From Paraglomus occultum (Eukaryota; Glomeromycota; Glomeromycetes; Paraglomerales; Paraglomeraceae), in assembly GCA_910592205.1 (NCBI GenBank), contig CAJVPJ010000789.1, positions 1 to 16,553 on the forward strand: a stretch of DNA of 16,553 nucleotides, in the 5' to 3' direction. Shown here in pieces: positions 1 through 8,066 of this stretch. The notes below the pieces were generated by a model. It saw nothing but the letters and a program-made list of their open reading frames with translations. It did no database searches and had not been told where the DNA came from. How positions within the stretch are numbered: the first letter of the stretch is position 1; the number at the start of each line of letters is the position of its first letter. The position numbers were made by a program, and so were the translations under genes.

Positions 1-322
1 TGATGAATATAAACCATAACAGGATTAATATAGGATTACCTCTATATAAAAAATATTAATATGAAACTAATTTACATTAAATCCACCATGGAACCCAAGA
101 ATTACAGCACTATTAGAAGCATCCTAAAAAAAAGAGCAAGGAGAAAAAATTGCTCCCTATGTTTTTAAAATCAACGATACCCAAACTCTCCAAGAATATC
201 TAGATAAAGAAAAAATTACTTATGAAATTTACCAAGAAGAACGAAAAATAGCAAACCATAAACGAGTGTTACCACCAACTTATGATGAACCAAGAAAAAA
301 ACGAAAACTTGAAGACAGGTAA
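1..322 (+). repeat. Left arm of a large inverted repeat (edge may lie outside the window)
   Basis: Bases 1-250 match the reverse complement of 2427-2678, roughly nine bases in ten by eye with small indels. Both arms share a TATA-like leader (CTCTATATA), an ATG, and the first two thirds of a small ORF. They then diverge. The right arm continues past the homologue of base 1 to a small hairpin, so the left end is probably cut by the window edge. The arms face each other around two decayed genes, which is the layout of a DNA transposon with long terminal inverted repeats. No target-site duplication can be tested because the left end is not visible. Confidence 0.85.
61..322 (+). pseudogene. Small NLS-tailed ORF of the left arm, broken by one frameshift
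   Basis: This is the left-arm counterpart of the intact 89-residue ORF at 2346-2615. Translation from the ATG at 61 gives MKLIYIKSTMEPKNY, then loses frame at a run of eight A residues (126-133). With seven A, as the other copy implies, the frame stays open to a TAA at 320-322. The middle (Q-T-L-Q-E-Y-L-D, then K-I-T-Y-E-I-Y-Q-E-E-R-K) is shared with the right copy. The tails differ in sequence, but both end in clustered basic residues; here PRKKRKLEDR resembles a classical monopartite nuclear localisation signal. I do not recognise the family. No tryptophan codon is present, so the genetic code cannot be judged from it. Confidence 0.6.
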
Positions 323-348
323 GAGAAAGCGGTTATATTTTTTGACTT

Positions 349-1129
349 ATGGGTAAAAACTGTTTGAGTGTGTTATTTGGTATTCAAGATGAGGCAGTAC
401 GCGAACAAATTAATTACGTTCTCGATGAAGGCGAAATTATCGGTAAAGGCCCTAATGGCACACTGAGCCTGGTATTCGATGGGATTAAGCGATTGAATAA
501 AAGCATTTGAAAATTACTTGTGATAATGCGGGTGGTCAGAATAAAAATAACGCCACTATTTGATTTTACCTGTATTTAGTATTAGTAATTTGCGGTTATT
601 ATAAAAGTATCGAATTAAATTTTATGGTACCTGGGCATACTAAATTCAAGTGTGATGGTAGTTTCGGATTGATTAAAAAGCTTTATCGAAAAACGACTGT
701 AGATTGTGTTGATCATATTGTTAAGGTTGTGAAAAAATCGAGTACAGCAGGATTAAACAAAGCTCAGTGCTATAAAAACGGCAAAGGCTTTCAATACTTA
801 GATCTTAATTCTGTATTGGGAATTTTCTTTAAAAAATTGAGTGGTTTACAAAAATATCAGCATTTTGTATTCGAAGCAGCCAAACCTGGTATTGTCAAGG
901 CTCAGCTGGTTGCTAATGTTGCTTTTACTGAATTTAATTTGTTAAAAACTAGAAAAGCAAATATTGCTGAAATACCAAAGAAATTAAATCTTTATCCATT
1001 TTAGTCTTAACTCCTTTCCCTTTGGATTACAAAAGACAAGAATATCTTTATCATAATATTCGCCCATTTGTTAGAGATGAATTTAAAGACATTACTTGTC
1101 CCAAGCCAGTACAAAATGTAATTGAGTAA
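349..1129 (+). pseudogene. Decayed DUF7869-type transposon protein (RNase-H-like), C-terminal part
   Basis: Three frames carry consecutive pieces of one protein. Frame one (349 to about 500) has LFGIQDEAVREQINYVLDE followed by GKGPNGTLSLVFDGI. Frame two (about 501-1004) has CDNAGGQNKNNATI, a TGA at 561, then MVPGHTKFKCDGSFGLIKK, a Y-R-K-T motif and KYQHFVFEAAKPGIV. Frame three (about 1005-1129) has LDYKRQEYLYHNIRPFVRDE and ends DITCPKPVQNVIE-stop. From family knowledge, the DN..GQNKNN and PGHTKF...FGL(I/F)K blocks are hallmarks of the DUF7869 protein encoded by DNA transposons common in Glomeromycotina and other eukaryotes. The methionine at 624 is internal, not a start. At least two frameshifts and in-frame TGAs (343, 561) make it non-functional under the standard code. 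The N-terminal half is absent here. Confidence 0.8.
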
Positions 1130-1165
1130 TTTTTATACTAAATCAAAAAGTGTTAGATGACATAA

Positions 1166-2183
1166 TTAACTTCTATTTCTCTTAATTCCAAACAGTTTAA
1201 TAACTAAGATAACTAAAAAAACAATAATATTCCACAGCCAGCTATTCAGTAAGATTTTTCTGTCTTATTTTTGTCAAGTTGGCTTTCTAATTGAGCCCGA
1301 GGAACTTTATTCCATTTTCAATAATAAGCTTCAGGATCACGAAGTTTTTCCGCAATTCTTTCATTATCCATAGTGCCAGCAAGGTGTCCATCTATAACTG
1401 GTCTGCCAATTGGTTCTAGGAAATTTTTTGAAAATACAGGACGTACCCTTAATTTTAATGTTGGCTCATCTTTTTCATCAGTGCCAGTCATTTTTCCAAT
1501 ACAAATAGAAATACTAAAATTATTACAATTAATTTTCTGCTCCATTAATTTGATGCATTCTTGCATTAATTCTCCCATTTGATTTCAAGTTTCTTGGTCA
1601 AGTTTTTCTAACACATAATTAGAATCATTAGGTATAATTGTTTGGGGGCTAATTTCTATCCGACCTCAATTTTTAACTGGATTTGCTTCTCAGCCTCAAT
1701 CACCATTTTTATCTAAGTTAGCAACGCATTTATTTTTCTTTCCTACTATGCCATTTTGAGCTTGAAGCAATTCAGCAGCTTCTTGGTATTCTTGGGGAGA
1801 CATTTCTTTAATTTGTTCCTTTATTCGCATTTGCCCATAGCCCTTTTAATATTTAGGAACTACTCGCATATAAAAATGAGATGCATTTTGACTAGCTAAC
1901 TTGCCTATTGGAATCGCAGAGTAAAAGCCAACTGGTTTATAAACTTTATCAATCTTTCTAATTGTATCTTTTAAAATAGGCAATAAATTATTTCATTCAT
2001 TTCTCGAATGTCCTTGATATGACGTTTGGTAACAATTGAAACATGCCCTTTTGCATTAGGTCTAATTTCACTAAAAGATAGAAAGTGTTTATCAGGTGAT
2101 TCATTAACGAAACCAGTATGTGCATAACCAAATCTTTTAAATTTTTTTACTCCTTCACAAGGAAGACAACGAGGAGAGTTCAT
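1166..2183 (-). pseudogene. HIT-superfamily protein gene with TGA at tryptophan-like positions, probably of Mollicutes origin
   Basis: Read on the minus strand from the ATG at 2183. The N-terminus has a CxxC pair (RCLPCEG), then HFLSFSEIRPNAKGH and TKRHIKDI, the usual front of a HIT nucleotide-binding domain. A frameshift near 1980 moves to the next frame (LKDTIRKIDKVYKPVGFY, AIPIGKLASQ). There the triad region reads ASHFYMRVVPKY, with Tyr where the second triad His is expected. A TAA follows at about residue 115, but the frame stays coherent for about 200 more residues, with conserved-looking text such as RVRPVFSKNFLEPIGRP. This frame contains six TGA codons (complement at 1696-1698, 1690-1692, 1666-1668, 1585-1587, 1318-1320, 1246-1248) and one TGG. 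Contexts such as NGD-TGA-G-TGA-EAN fit tryptophan. A C-terminal hydrophobic helix (IAGCGILLFF... then LVILVIKLFG) spans a second frameshift in a run of seven T. If TGA is Trp, the ancestor was a roughly 330-residue tail-anchored protein. Mollicutes use that code and live inside arbuscular mycorrhizal fungi. Confidence 0.7.
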
Positions 2184-2218
2184 AGTGATATTTATAATTA
2201 ATATAATATATTTTAAGC

Positions 2219-2234
2219 AAAAAAAAAAAAAAAG
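2219..2234 (+). repeat. Homopolymer run of 16 A
   Basis: Sixteen consecutive A residues lie 36 bases upstream of the HIT-like start codon (that is, on its far side on the plus strand), between it and the right-arm ORF. It is a T-tract in the direction of the minus-strand genes and could be a simple slippage product. Confidence 0.9.
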
Positions 2235-2345
2235 AGTAAAACGACTGTTTAAAAGTAAAGAACTTTATAAATTATAGTGAGAATGAAACATTAATATTGT
2301 GTTTAGAAATTTTATTAAGTTGAATAGATAGTAAGTTTGTTTGTA

Positions 2346-2615
2346 TTAAAATTTTTCATTCAGATATCTTTGCCTTTTATTTGGTAATGGTGCATCCTCA
2401 TCCTGCTTTCTTTTCTTAATACTTATTATTTTTCGTTCTTCTTGGTAAATTTCATAAGTAATTTTTTCTTGATCTAAATATTCCTGGAGAGTTTGGGTAT
2501 TATTGATTTTGAAAATATAGGATGCAATTTTTTCACCTTGTTCCTTCTTTAAAATGCTTCTAATTGTGCTGTAATTCTTGGGTTCCATAGTGGACTTAAT
2601 GTAAATTAGTTTCAT
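2346..2615 (-). CDS. Small protein of the right arm with a bipartite-NLS-like C-terminus
   Basis: An intact 89-codon ORF reads inward from the right arm, starting MKLIYIKSTMEPKNY. A second in-frame Met at residue 10 (MEPKNY) could also be the start; both are conserved in the left copy. The body is charged and lacks membrane segments; residues 22-63 (KKEQGEKIASY through YEIYQEERK) look alpha-helical or coiled. The tail KKRKQDEDAPLPNKRQR has two basic clusters separated by about ten residues, as in a bipartite nuclear localisation signal. A TATA-like sequence (CTCTATATATA on the minus strand) lies just upstream of the ATG. Family unknown. The basic tail is kept in both arms although the sequences there have diverged, which hints at selection. 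It may be an accessory protein of the element or a DNA-binding fragment. Confidence 0.5.
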   Translation of the reverse strand: MKLIYIKSTMEPKNYSTIRSILKKEQGEKIASYIFKINNTQTLQEYLDQEKITYEIYQEERKIISIKKRKQDEDAPLPNKRQRYLNEKF

Positions 2616-2674
2616 ATTAATATGTTTTATATATAGAGGTAATCCTATATTAACCCCTGTTATAGTTTATATTC

Positions 2675-2700
2675 CTCACCTTTTGGTATGATAAAGTGAG
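2675..2700. other. Imperfect hairpin at the outer end of the right arm
   Basis: CTCACCTTTT and ATAAAGTGAG flank a short loop and pair as an imperfect stem (CTCAC/GTGAG perfect). It sits where the terminus of the composite element would be expected, so it may be the subterminal structure of the transposon. The exact end is uncertain. Confidence 0.45.
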
Positions 2701-2772
2701 AATTAAAATTAACAACTCCATAAGTTATTATTGTCATTATTATAGACAAGCACCATTATTACTTTCAAAATG

Positions 2773-2863
2773 TTATTGTCAAATTAGTTAACTATCAGCC
2801 ACATCAGCCACACATTTATGTCACATAACAGAATGTTCACTTTGTCTGGTTTTGTTGCAGTCT
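2773..2863. repeat. Dispersed repeat segment, related to 14824-14980
   Basis: The segment has TCAAATTAGTTAACT followed by CAGCC, then a doubled ATCAGCCAC, then GTTCACTTTGT. The stretch at 14824-14980 carries TCAAATTAGTTAACT, CAGCC, another ATCAGCC and GTTCACTTTGT in the same order with different spacing. Both lie just outside remains of DUF7869-type elements. The matches are short but ordered. From 2864 to 3408 I see no gene. Confidence 0.45.
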
Positions 2864-3408
2864 GCCCCAAATAATCATGATTGTTCTCACGTAGTCTCCC
2901 CTTATGCTCATTTTGAGGCTGACAACACATTGAGCCAATGTCATACCATGCAGTGAAAGAAATTCCAGTGTAGGTAATAAATTGCAAACTACTTCTGAGA
3001 TGATTGGAAGTGGGCGGATGGATACTTGTCGGATGCTACTGTAATGCTATGGGTTCTGCTTTCTGTTTATAAGGCAGATTTGCCTGTATATATATAATGA
3101 AGTAAGCTTTGAACCACATTCTTCCAGGCCGCCAGAAATAAGGACCCAATTTCTTTGTCACAGAATTTTGCCAATGCATCATTTTCATAGATCAGTTTTA
3201 TTAGGTCGTAGAAGCACAGTAAATTAGGCCCCCCATGTGTGCCTAATAAAATCCACTTTCATAGACCATCACTCTGAAATACTATTTAAAGGTTTAGTTA
3301 ACCCGTTTTGCTACATCGTTAGTGATATCTGGATATTTTTATTAGTTTTAGAAATTCAATGCAGAATAAAAAGACTGGATAACGTATGTCAAACTCTATC
3401 GGCTGGAC

Positions 3409-5522
3409 CGAACGTCCAAAAGACACTATGAATTACTTGATTTCCATAAATGGTTTGAATTTTAACCGAATTCACAAACTCTGAATGGACGATATAAAAT
3501 AAGAATTCAAAATAAACTTCCTTATTATCATGTAACCGTCGACATGATATTTGAAAAACCACAAGTCGTATGTAGCCAAAACTTTATGAGATACTTTAAA
3601 GTGGTTGATTTGTTTTTTTTTTTCTTTTACAAAAAACCTCTGCAGTTGTGATTTGGCGTTCTAATAATCCAGACTTTACATGTATTAAAATTTTGTAAAT
3701 TTTGTTAAATACTGTGTTTGAAAGACGTATGTCATTTAATATTTCCATGTCGCAGAGAAACGGGAAAACCTTTTAAAATTATTTTGTCGGTTGCATAACA
3801 AGTAATAGTGAACGATTTAATTATTAATAAACTATGTTTCTTATACCGGTAAAAGCTTTGTAGCTTTTAAAGAAAGAGGCCAATTTTTCCTTAACAATTG
3901 TATGTGTCATCTGTTAAGGATTGATGACACGGACAGAAATTAATTTCAAGCTAGCTGTTTTAATGGGACAAATTATATATACATGACCTGGAATGAATAT
4001 TTTGTTATTATTATAATAAATTGGATGAGATAATAGATGCCATACTATGATACACGCAGTACAGGACATTATTTTTATAACTAATTAGGAAACAAAAATA
4101 ATGTTGGAAGAAAACAATTAAAATAAACGGATAAGCGAAGAGACGCTGGTAAATGTTGTATGTTATTACTAGTCGACGCGCTTGTTTAAGACAGTACTTA
4201 CACGTCTGGGAATTAATGCGCTAAACCTATAGCTATCAATTAATCTTGTCACAATATGTCCAATTTGCGAGAGCGACTCGATATTTTGTCAACTATGGGC
4301 CATCATTCACTCCACCAACAGTTAAAGAAAAAGAAAAGAAAACCTCAAAAGTTGAAGAGATTACGTCTGTAGCGATACAACAAATTGGAGGATAGTATTT
4401 GAAGGTCGTTTATACCGCTCATAAAAAAGTTTTTTTACCTCACTTGCTTGATATATGTTTATATTATCATGGTGCATTTACGGCACCTACTCTGATAATA
4501 CAATTTTTACTGCCCTTAGTGATCATAAGCAAAGAAAAAAGGTTGGCAAAATTTATCGTTTGCAAGCGGAAGAAGGTGCATTCATTACATATCGTAAACA
4601 GTTGATAGGTCTAGATGACAAAGTTAGTATGGACTTGATTGATTTGGTAGTTACCGTCTAGTTTTTAAATAAATAATCTATAAAAAGTATTATAACATTT
4701 AACCATTCGCAGGGAATATTTAGTAAATAAGTAGTATATTTATTATCACATCTTATTGACTAGTATTTATACTAATTATGTTTACTATCAGGAAAAGAAT
4801 ACTAGATCGAGCTATCAACCTTGATTCTTGTGTCTGGTAACTTTATCAACACGTTATCGTACGTCGATTAAAAGGCTGTGTACGGTTAAATCAACGAGCT
4901 TGCTTATGTCAGTTTTTGGCAAAGCGCATTATCTAATTTTCTGCCTATTAATGAGAGAATTTTTGCTATTTTCAATTTTTATGCGCATTACAAAGAGACT
5001 TTCAACGTATGCTGTTTGTTATCTTATTTGCCTTAAGTTTATGTTTGGTAAATGATTACTTTATGTTATAGTCAATATTATCATCTCACATGTAGATTTC
5101 ATATAATCGGCATGTATAAGATAACAACAATCCCTCTAGATTCGGAATATTGACAAAGTATTTGGGTACCAGTGCTAATTGTACAGATTAAGCGTTGGAA
5201 CAGCTATTATTTACTTAAAAAAGGCTTATTTCAAAATAGTGGGCTTGCTGTTCTTAAAGCACGCAATGCTAATATCATTGACTCAAGTAATCAAACTTCG
5301 CACTTGGTACAATATTTGATATCAAGTTTCAAGTCTCAAAAGTATTTTGAACATTTCTCTGCATTTATTTTTATAGTAGAAGGCTTTGGTAGAAACCTTT
5401 CGCTCGTTGTGTTAATTCGTACTAACATCGGTATTAATATGACGTCATTCGACCTTTCTACTCTTTCAAAACTATGTACTAATTACACTTCTGGTAATAA
5501 CGACCGCTTGAACCCTGTGTGA
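3409..5522 (+). pseudogene. Possible decayed cytochrome P450 (weak call)
   Basis: Four separated fragments on the plus strand recall successive parts of a P450, in the right order. Near 3409-3600: LLDFHKWFEF, then GRYKIRIQNKLPYY (N-terminal sheet-like). Near 4467-4661: YSDNTIFTALSDHKQRKKVG (helix C-like, H..R) ending SMDLIDLVVTV. Near 4911-5010: FGKAH in one frame and LPINERIFAIFNFYAHYKE in the next. Near 5172-5522: AVLKARNANIIDSSNQTSHL then YFEHFSAFIFIVEG, which resembles the run-in to helix I, although the expected (A/G)GxxT is lost. No ExxR or heme-binding FxxGxRxC motif is found downstream, and stops interrupt every frame. The similarity is by eye only and could be chance in AT-rich DNA. 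If real, it is a truncated pseudogene. Confidence 0.3.
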
Positions 5523-7080
5523 GACCAAATTTAGAATAAATTATTCGTTTTTGTTTGTGTTATTATTTCATTTGCAGCAACCTTAAAAAATTCCCGATGT
5601 ACAGTCACAGTTAAAGCAATTAGCCATGTGGATTGGCAGATTTTGGCTATCCGTGTCGGTATCGTGAAATTTGTGCAGATGTAGATGGAACGGTGAGAAG
5701 ATATCGCTAGGATCATTAATCGACAAGAGTCGGTGTGAAGAACGGAGGTATATGCGTTGGTACAAAAGCGAAAATGCGTTGTATGAATGACAACTTGCGA
5801 GTTGAAAAAGGGCAGAACGGTGGAGTTATATGAGCAAAAGTAATATGTGTGACCTCGGATATCGTACACCGGCGATGGTAACGGTTGCACGTATTTTCAC
5901 AATGTTTGACGATGGCAAGTAAGCAAGGCACACAAGATTAAGGTAAAGACGGTTTGGTTTTGTCGTATCATACGGTTGTGCTACTGCAGTGAGCTTTTCA
6001 GTTCCCGTTTCATCGTACATATCCTGATGATAATCGTGTTTTTAACTGATTGGAAGCAGAAAAGTACAAATTCTTACTAACCTATCAATTATATTGTTGT
6101 GTACACAAAAATTCTAGCTAATATAAACAGTCCTTTAGTTGCCTATTTTAGAGATATAGATATTTATCCACATCGCAACCATCTTCTGCGCCATTTCCGG
6201 CGATGAACTTTCATTGTTTGAGAAGCCAAATATAAATTATGTTAGATGTCACACAATGTGCTGTGCAGAGTAAGCGGATTTGTGTTTGCTGCGGTATTAA
6301 TTATATTACACATAACAGTTACAGTAATGTGATGATTGTGAAATATACAGTAATTCTATTCTATTTTATAATAATAATTATTATTGTTTAACTGCTTTAT
6401 ATAAATATATAAATATCATATATAAATAGATAACAACATATACAAAAGCATATACATGCCATAGTATTATGTGTGCTTTATGCTTTGTCATTGGTCATTG
6501 TATCTATTCAACCATATTCTCAATTATCACCTGCAATTGTTAAGAGTTGGCTGCGCAAACTCTGCTGTATTGTTCGTTTGGCCATATTCGTAGTTTCATG
6601 TCAAGCTTCCCTATTTTCACTAGACCATCCCAACCTTCTCTTTTTTCTTTGTACACTTTTTCCCCAACAAAAATAGCAGACTGTTCATATTAATATACAA
6701 TAAACCATTTATTATATATTTATTTACATAGTAATAGTAATAGCATTTGTTCAAACTGCGCCATAAATTTAAATTAAAATTATCGATCATGCGGCTAAAA
6801 CTAATCACGTGAATTATCTTATAAAGGCAACACATCTGCTACTCAACTTTCTCCAACTCGACAAAAACTTACTCTTCCCCCAAATATACTGACCAAAAAG
6901 TATTAGGCTAGGCGAATTCGTAAATATACACAAACCAAAATAAATTGATATAATATAAACTCTCACAGAGTTCTTGTTACCATTATAAAGACCCCTGCCC
7001 CCACTGTGATCTTATCAAGTCTTTCAAAGAACAAATACGAATCAATTCAATCACCATACCGAAAGAATACATATAATCCT
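5523..7080. other. No recognised gene; higher-GC patch at about 5590-6030
   Basis: Between about 5590 and 6030 the base composition is visibly richer in G and C than its surroundings, and short open stretches occur on both strands (for example a minus-strand frame at 5531-5890). None gives a family I know, and stops interrupt the plus frames after fewer than about 50 codons. It may be an eroded gene. From 6050 to 6970 the DNA is AT-rich with nothing identified. The last 110 bases hold the probable promoter and 5' leader of the gene at 7101. Confidence 0.5.
6982..6989 (+). promoter_or_regulatory. TATA-like element upstream of the 321-residue gene
   Basis: ATTATAAAG lies about 110 bases before the ATG at 7101 and is followed by a C-rich stretch, then a CA-rich, AT-rich leader typical of fungal 5' untranslated regions. 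No other signal argues for it, so it is a candidate only. Confidence 0.35.
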
Positions 7081-7100
7081 ACATAATATAATCAATATCA

Positions 7101-8066
7101 ATGTCTCAAGGTGAGCTTTCCTTCATTCTCGTACCGCGTTCTCTCTCTCCCTCTCCTATTCCATCCAATATCGAGAAACCAAACCCCTCTTCCTATTCTC
7201 CAATGACCTTTGCACATCTTCCAAACGCAATCACAGACTATCCTCCGCATCAGCATCAACATCATTTCGTCCCTCCGCTGGTAAGCGAACGCTCATGGAG
7301 CGTTGTCGAATATGAAGACAATAACGATCTGTATTCAAGCAATCGAAGAAGAAACAATAGGGGTCTTGTCCCCCAACTAAAAGAGGAAAAGAGTTGGAGC
7401 ATCCTGGCTACAAACGAAGCCGAAGAAGGACAGATTAGAGATTATGTGAATGGCATTGGAAGTCATAGATCAAATCCACCACCCTATTCTTATACGCCGT
7501 CATCCCAACAAGCATCGCCCGCTTATCTCTCATTACACAGCTATGCCCGGCACAACTCTTCATTCGCTCCGTCGTCCGATCAGTCTCCACCGCCGTATTT
7601 CCAACGCAGCGATACGGCGTCGACAGCACCAATGCCCGAGCCTGATTTCCCACCTAGTCTAAGTGCCAAAGCATTCTTTGAAGAGACGTTCAAGTACGAA
7701 AGAAGACGGCCCGAGGATTTTGTTGGTAGACCCGACGATAGCATATGGACGAATAAGAAGATTGAGAATGAGATAGAAGGGGATGAAAATTGTACGCCGA
7801 CGCAGAGTCAGATAGTTGGAAAGAAAAGCCGTACGTGGAGTATTGCCGCAGGTATGTGTTTGGGTGATTGCGTGGGTATCGTGGTAGTTGGGGTAGGGTT
7901 AGAGTTAGGGTTAGGGTTAAAGGACGGTGAAGAAGCGGAGAAAACTAAAGTTGCAATGTCGATACTAATCTCTATTATCTTTCCGTTTATAGTCATTGGT
8001 ATTCCGATATGTGCGGCTATTCTCGGATATATCTACTTGTACGCAAAAATGGCCAAATTCTATTAA
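7101..8066 (+). CDS. Pro/Ser-rich protein with three Ser-Trp-Ser motifs and a C-terminal membrane segment
   Basis: The open frame gives 321 residues if read straight through. The first in-frame ATG follows an in-frame TAA at -12. Residues 1-190 are low-complexity, rich in Pro, Ser, His and Tyr with PPPY-like motifs (NPPPYSYTP, SPPPYFQ), as in a cytosolic tail that could bind WW domains. Three spaced copies of a short motif occur: SERSWSVVEYED, EEKSWSILATNE and KSRTWSIAAG. The C-terminus is hydrophobic and ends AILGYIYLYAKMAKFY. A strong candidate intron (7852-7992, 141 nt) lies in frame. Spliced, the protein has 274 residues and a single helix starting at the third motif (TWSIAAVIGIPICAAILGYI). 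Unspliced, it has an extra Gly/Val/Leu-rich segment and a longer hydrophobic stretch. Function unknown; I recognise no domain. Tryptophans are TGG, so this is host-code DNA. Confidence 0.8.
   Translation: MSQGELSFILVPRSLSPSPIPSNIEKPNPSSYSPMTFAHLPNAITDYPPHQHQHHFVPPLVSERSWSVVEYEDNNDLYSSNRRRNNRGLVPQLKEEKSWSILATNEAEEGQIRDYVNGIGSHRSNPPPYSYTPSSQQASPAYLSLHSYARHNSSFAPSSDQSPPPYFQRSDTASTAPMPEPDFPPSLSAKAFFEETFKYERRRPEDFVGRPDDSIWTNKKIENEIEGDENCTPTQSQIVGKKSRTWSIAAGMCLGDCVGIVVVGVGLELGLGLKDGEEAEKTKVAMSILISIIFPFIVIGIPICAAILGYIYLYAKMAKFY
7852..7992 (+). other. Candidate in-frame intron (phase 1, 141 nt)
   Basis: The donor is CAG|GTATGT, the branch-point candidate is TACTAAT at 7963-7969, a pyrimidine-rich stretch follows, and the acceptor is TTTATAG|TC. 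Its length is a multiple of three and it contains no stop codon, so retention or removal both give a complete protein. Removal joins G to TC to make a valine codon and yields a cleaner single transmembrane helix. Removal is therefore the likelier main form. Confidence 0.65.
7890..7919 (+). repeat. Interstitial telomere-type repeat (GGGTTA)n inside the candidate intron
   Basis: The sequence runs GGGG-TA-GGG-TTAGAGTTA-GGG-TTA-GGG-TTA. TTAGGG is the telomere repeat of most fungi. With four G-tracts on the transcribed sense strand it could fold as a G-quadruplex in the pre-mRNA. Confidence 0.75.

Larger units (their letters stand above)
2346..2700 (-). repeat. Right arm of the large inverted repeat
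   Basis: The reverse complement of 2427-2678 aligns with 1-250. Homology stops within the ORF, at the codons after EERKI, where the two tails diverge. Outside the homologue of base 1 the arm runs on to a hairpin ending at 2700. Confidence 0.8.

Noticed and set aside
5531-5890. 119-codon minus-strand frame rich in Thr, Ser, His and Cys
   Set aside because: No recognisable domain. It overlaps other frames of similar quality on both strands, so it is not convincing as a gene.
7101-7243. Possible first intron in the 321-residue gene, donor CAAG|GTGAGC soon after the ATG
   Set aside because: No clear branch point or strong acceptor follows, and the translation through it is a plausible low-complexity Pro/Ser sequence, so it was left as coding.
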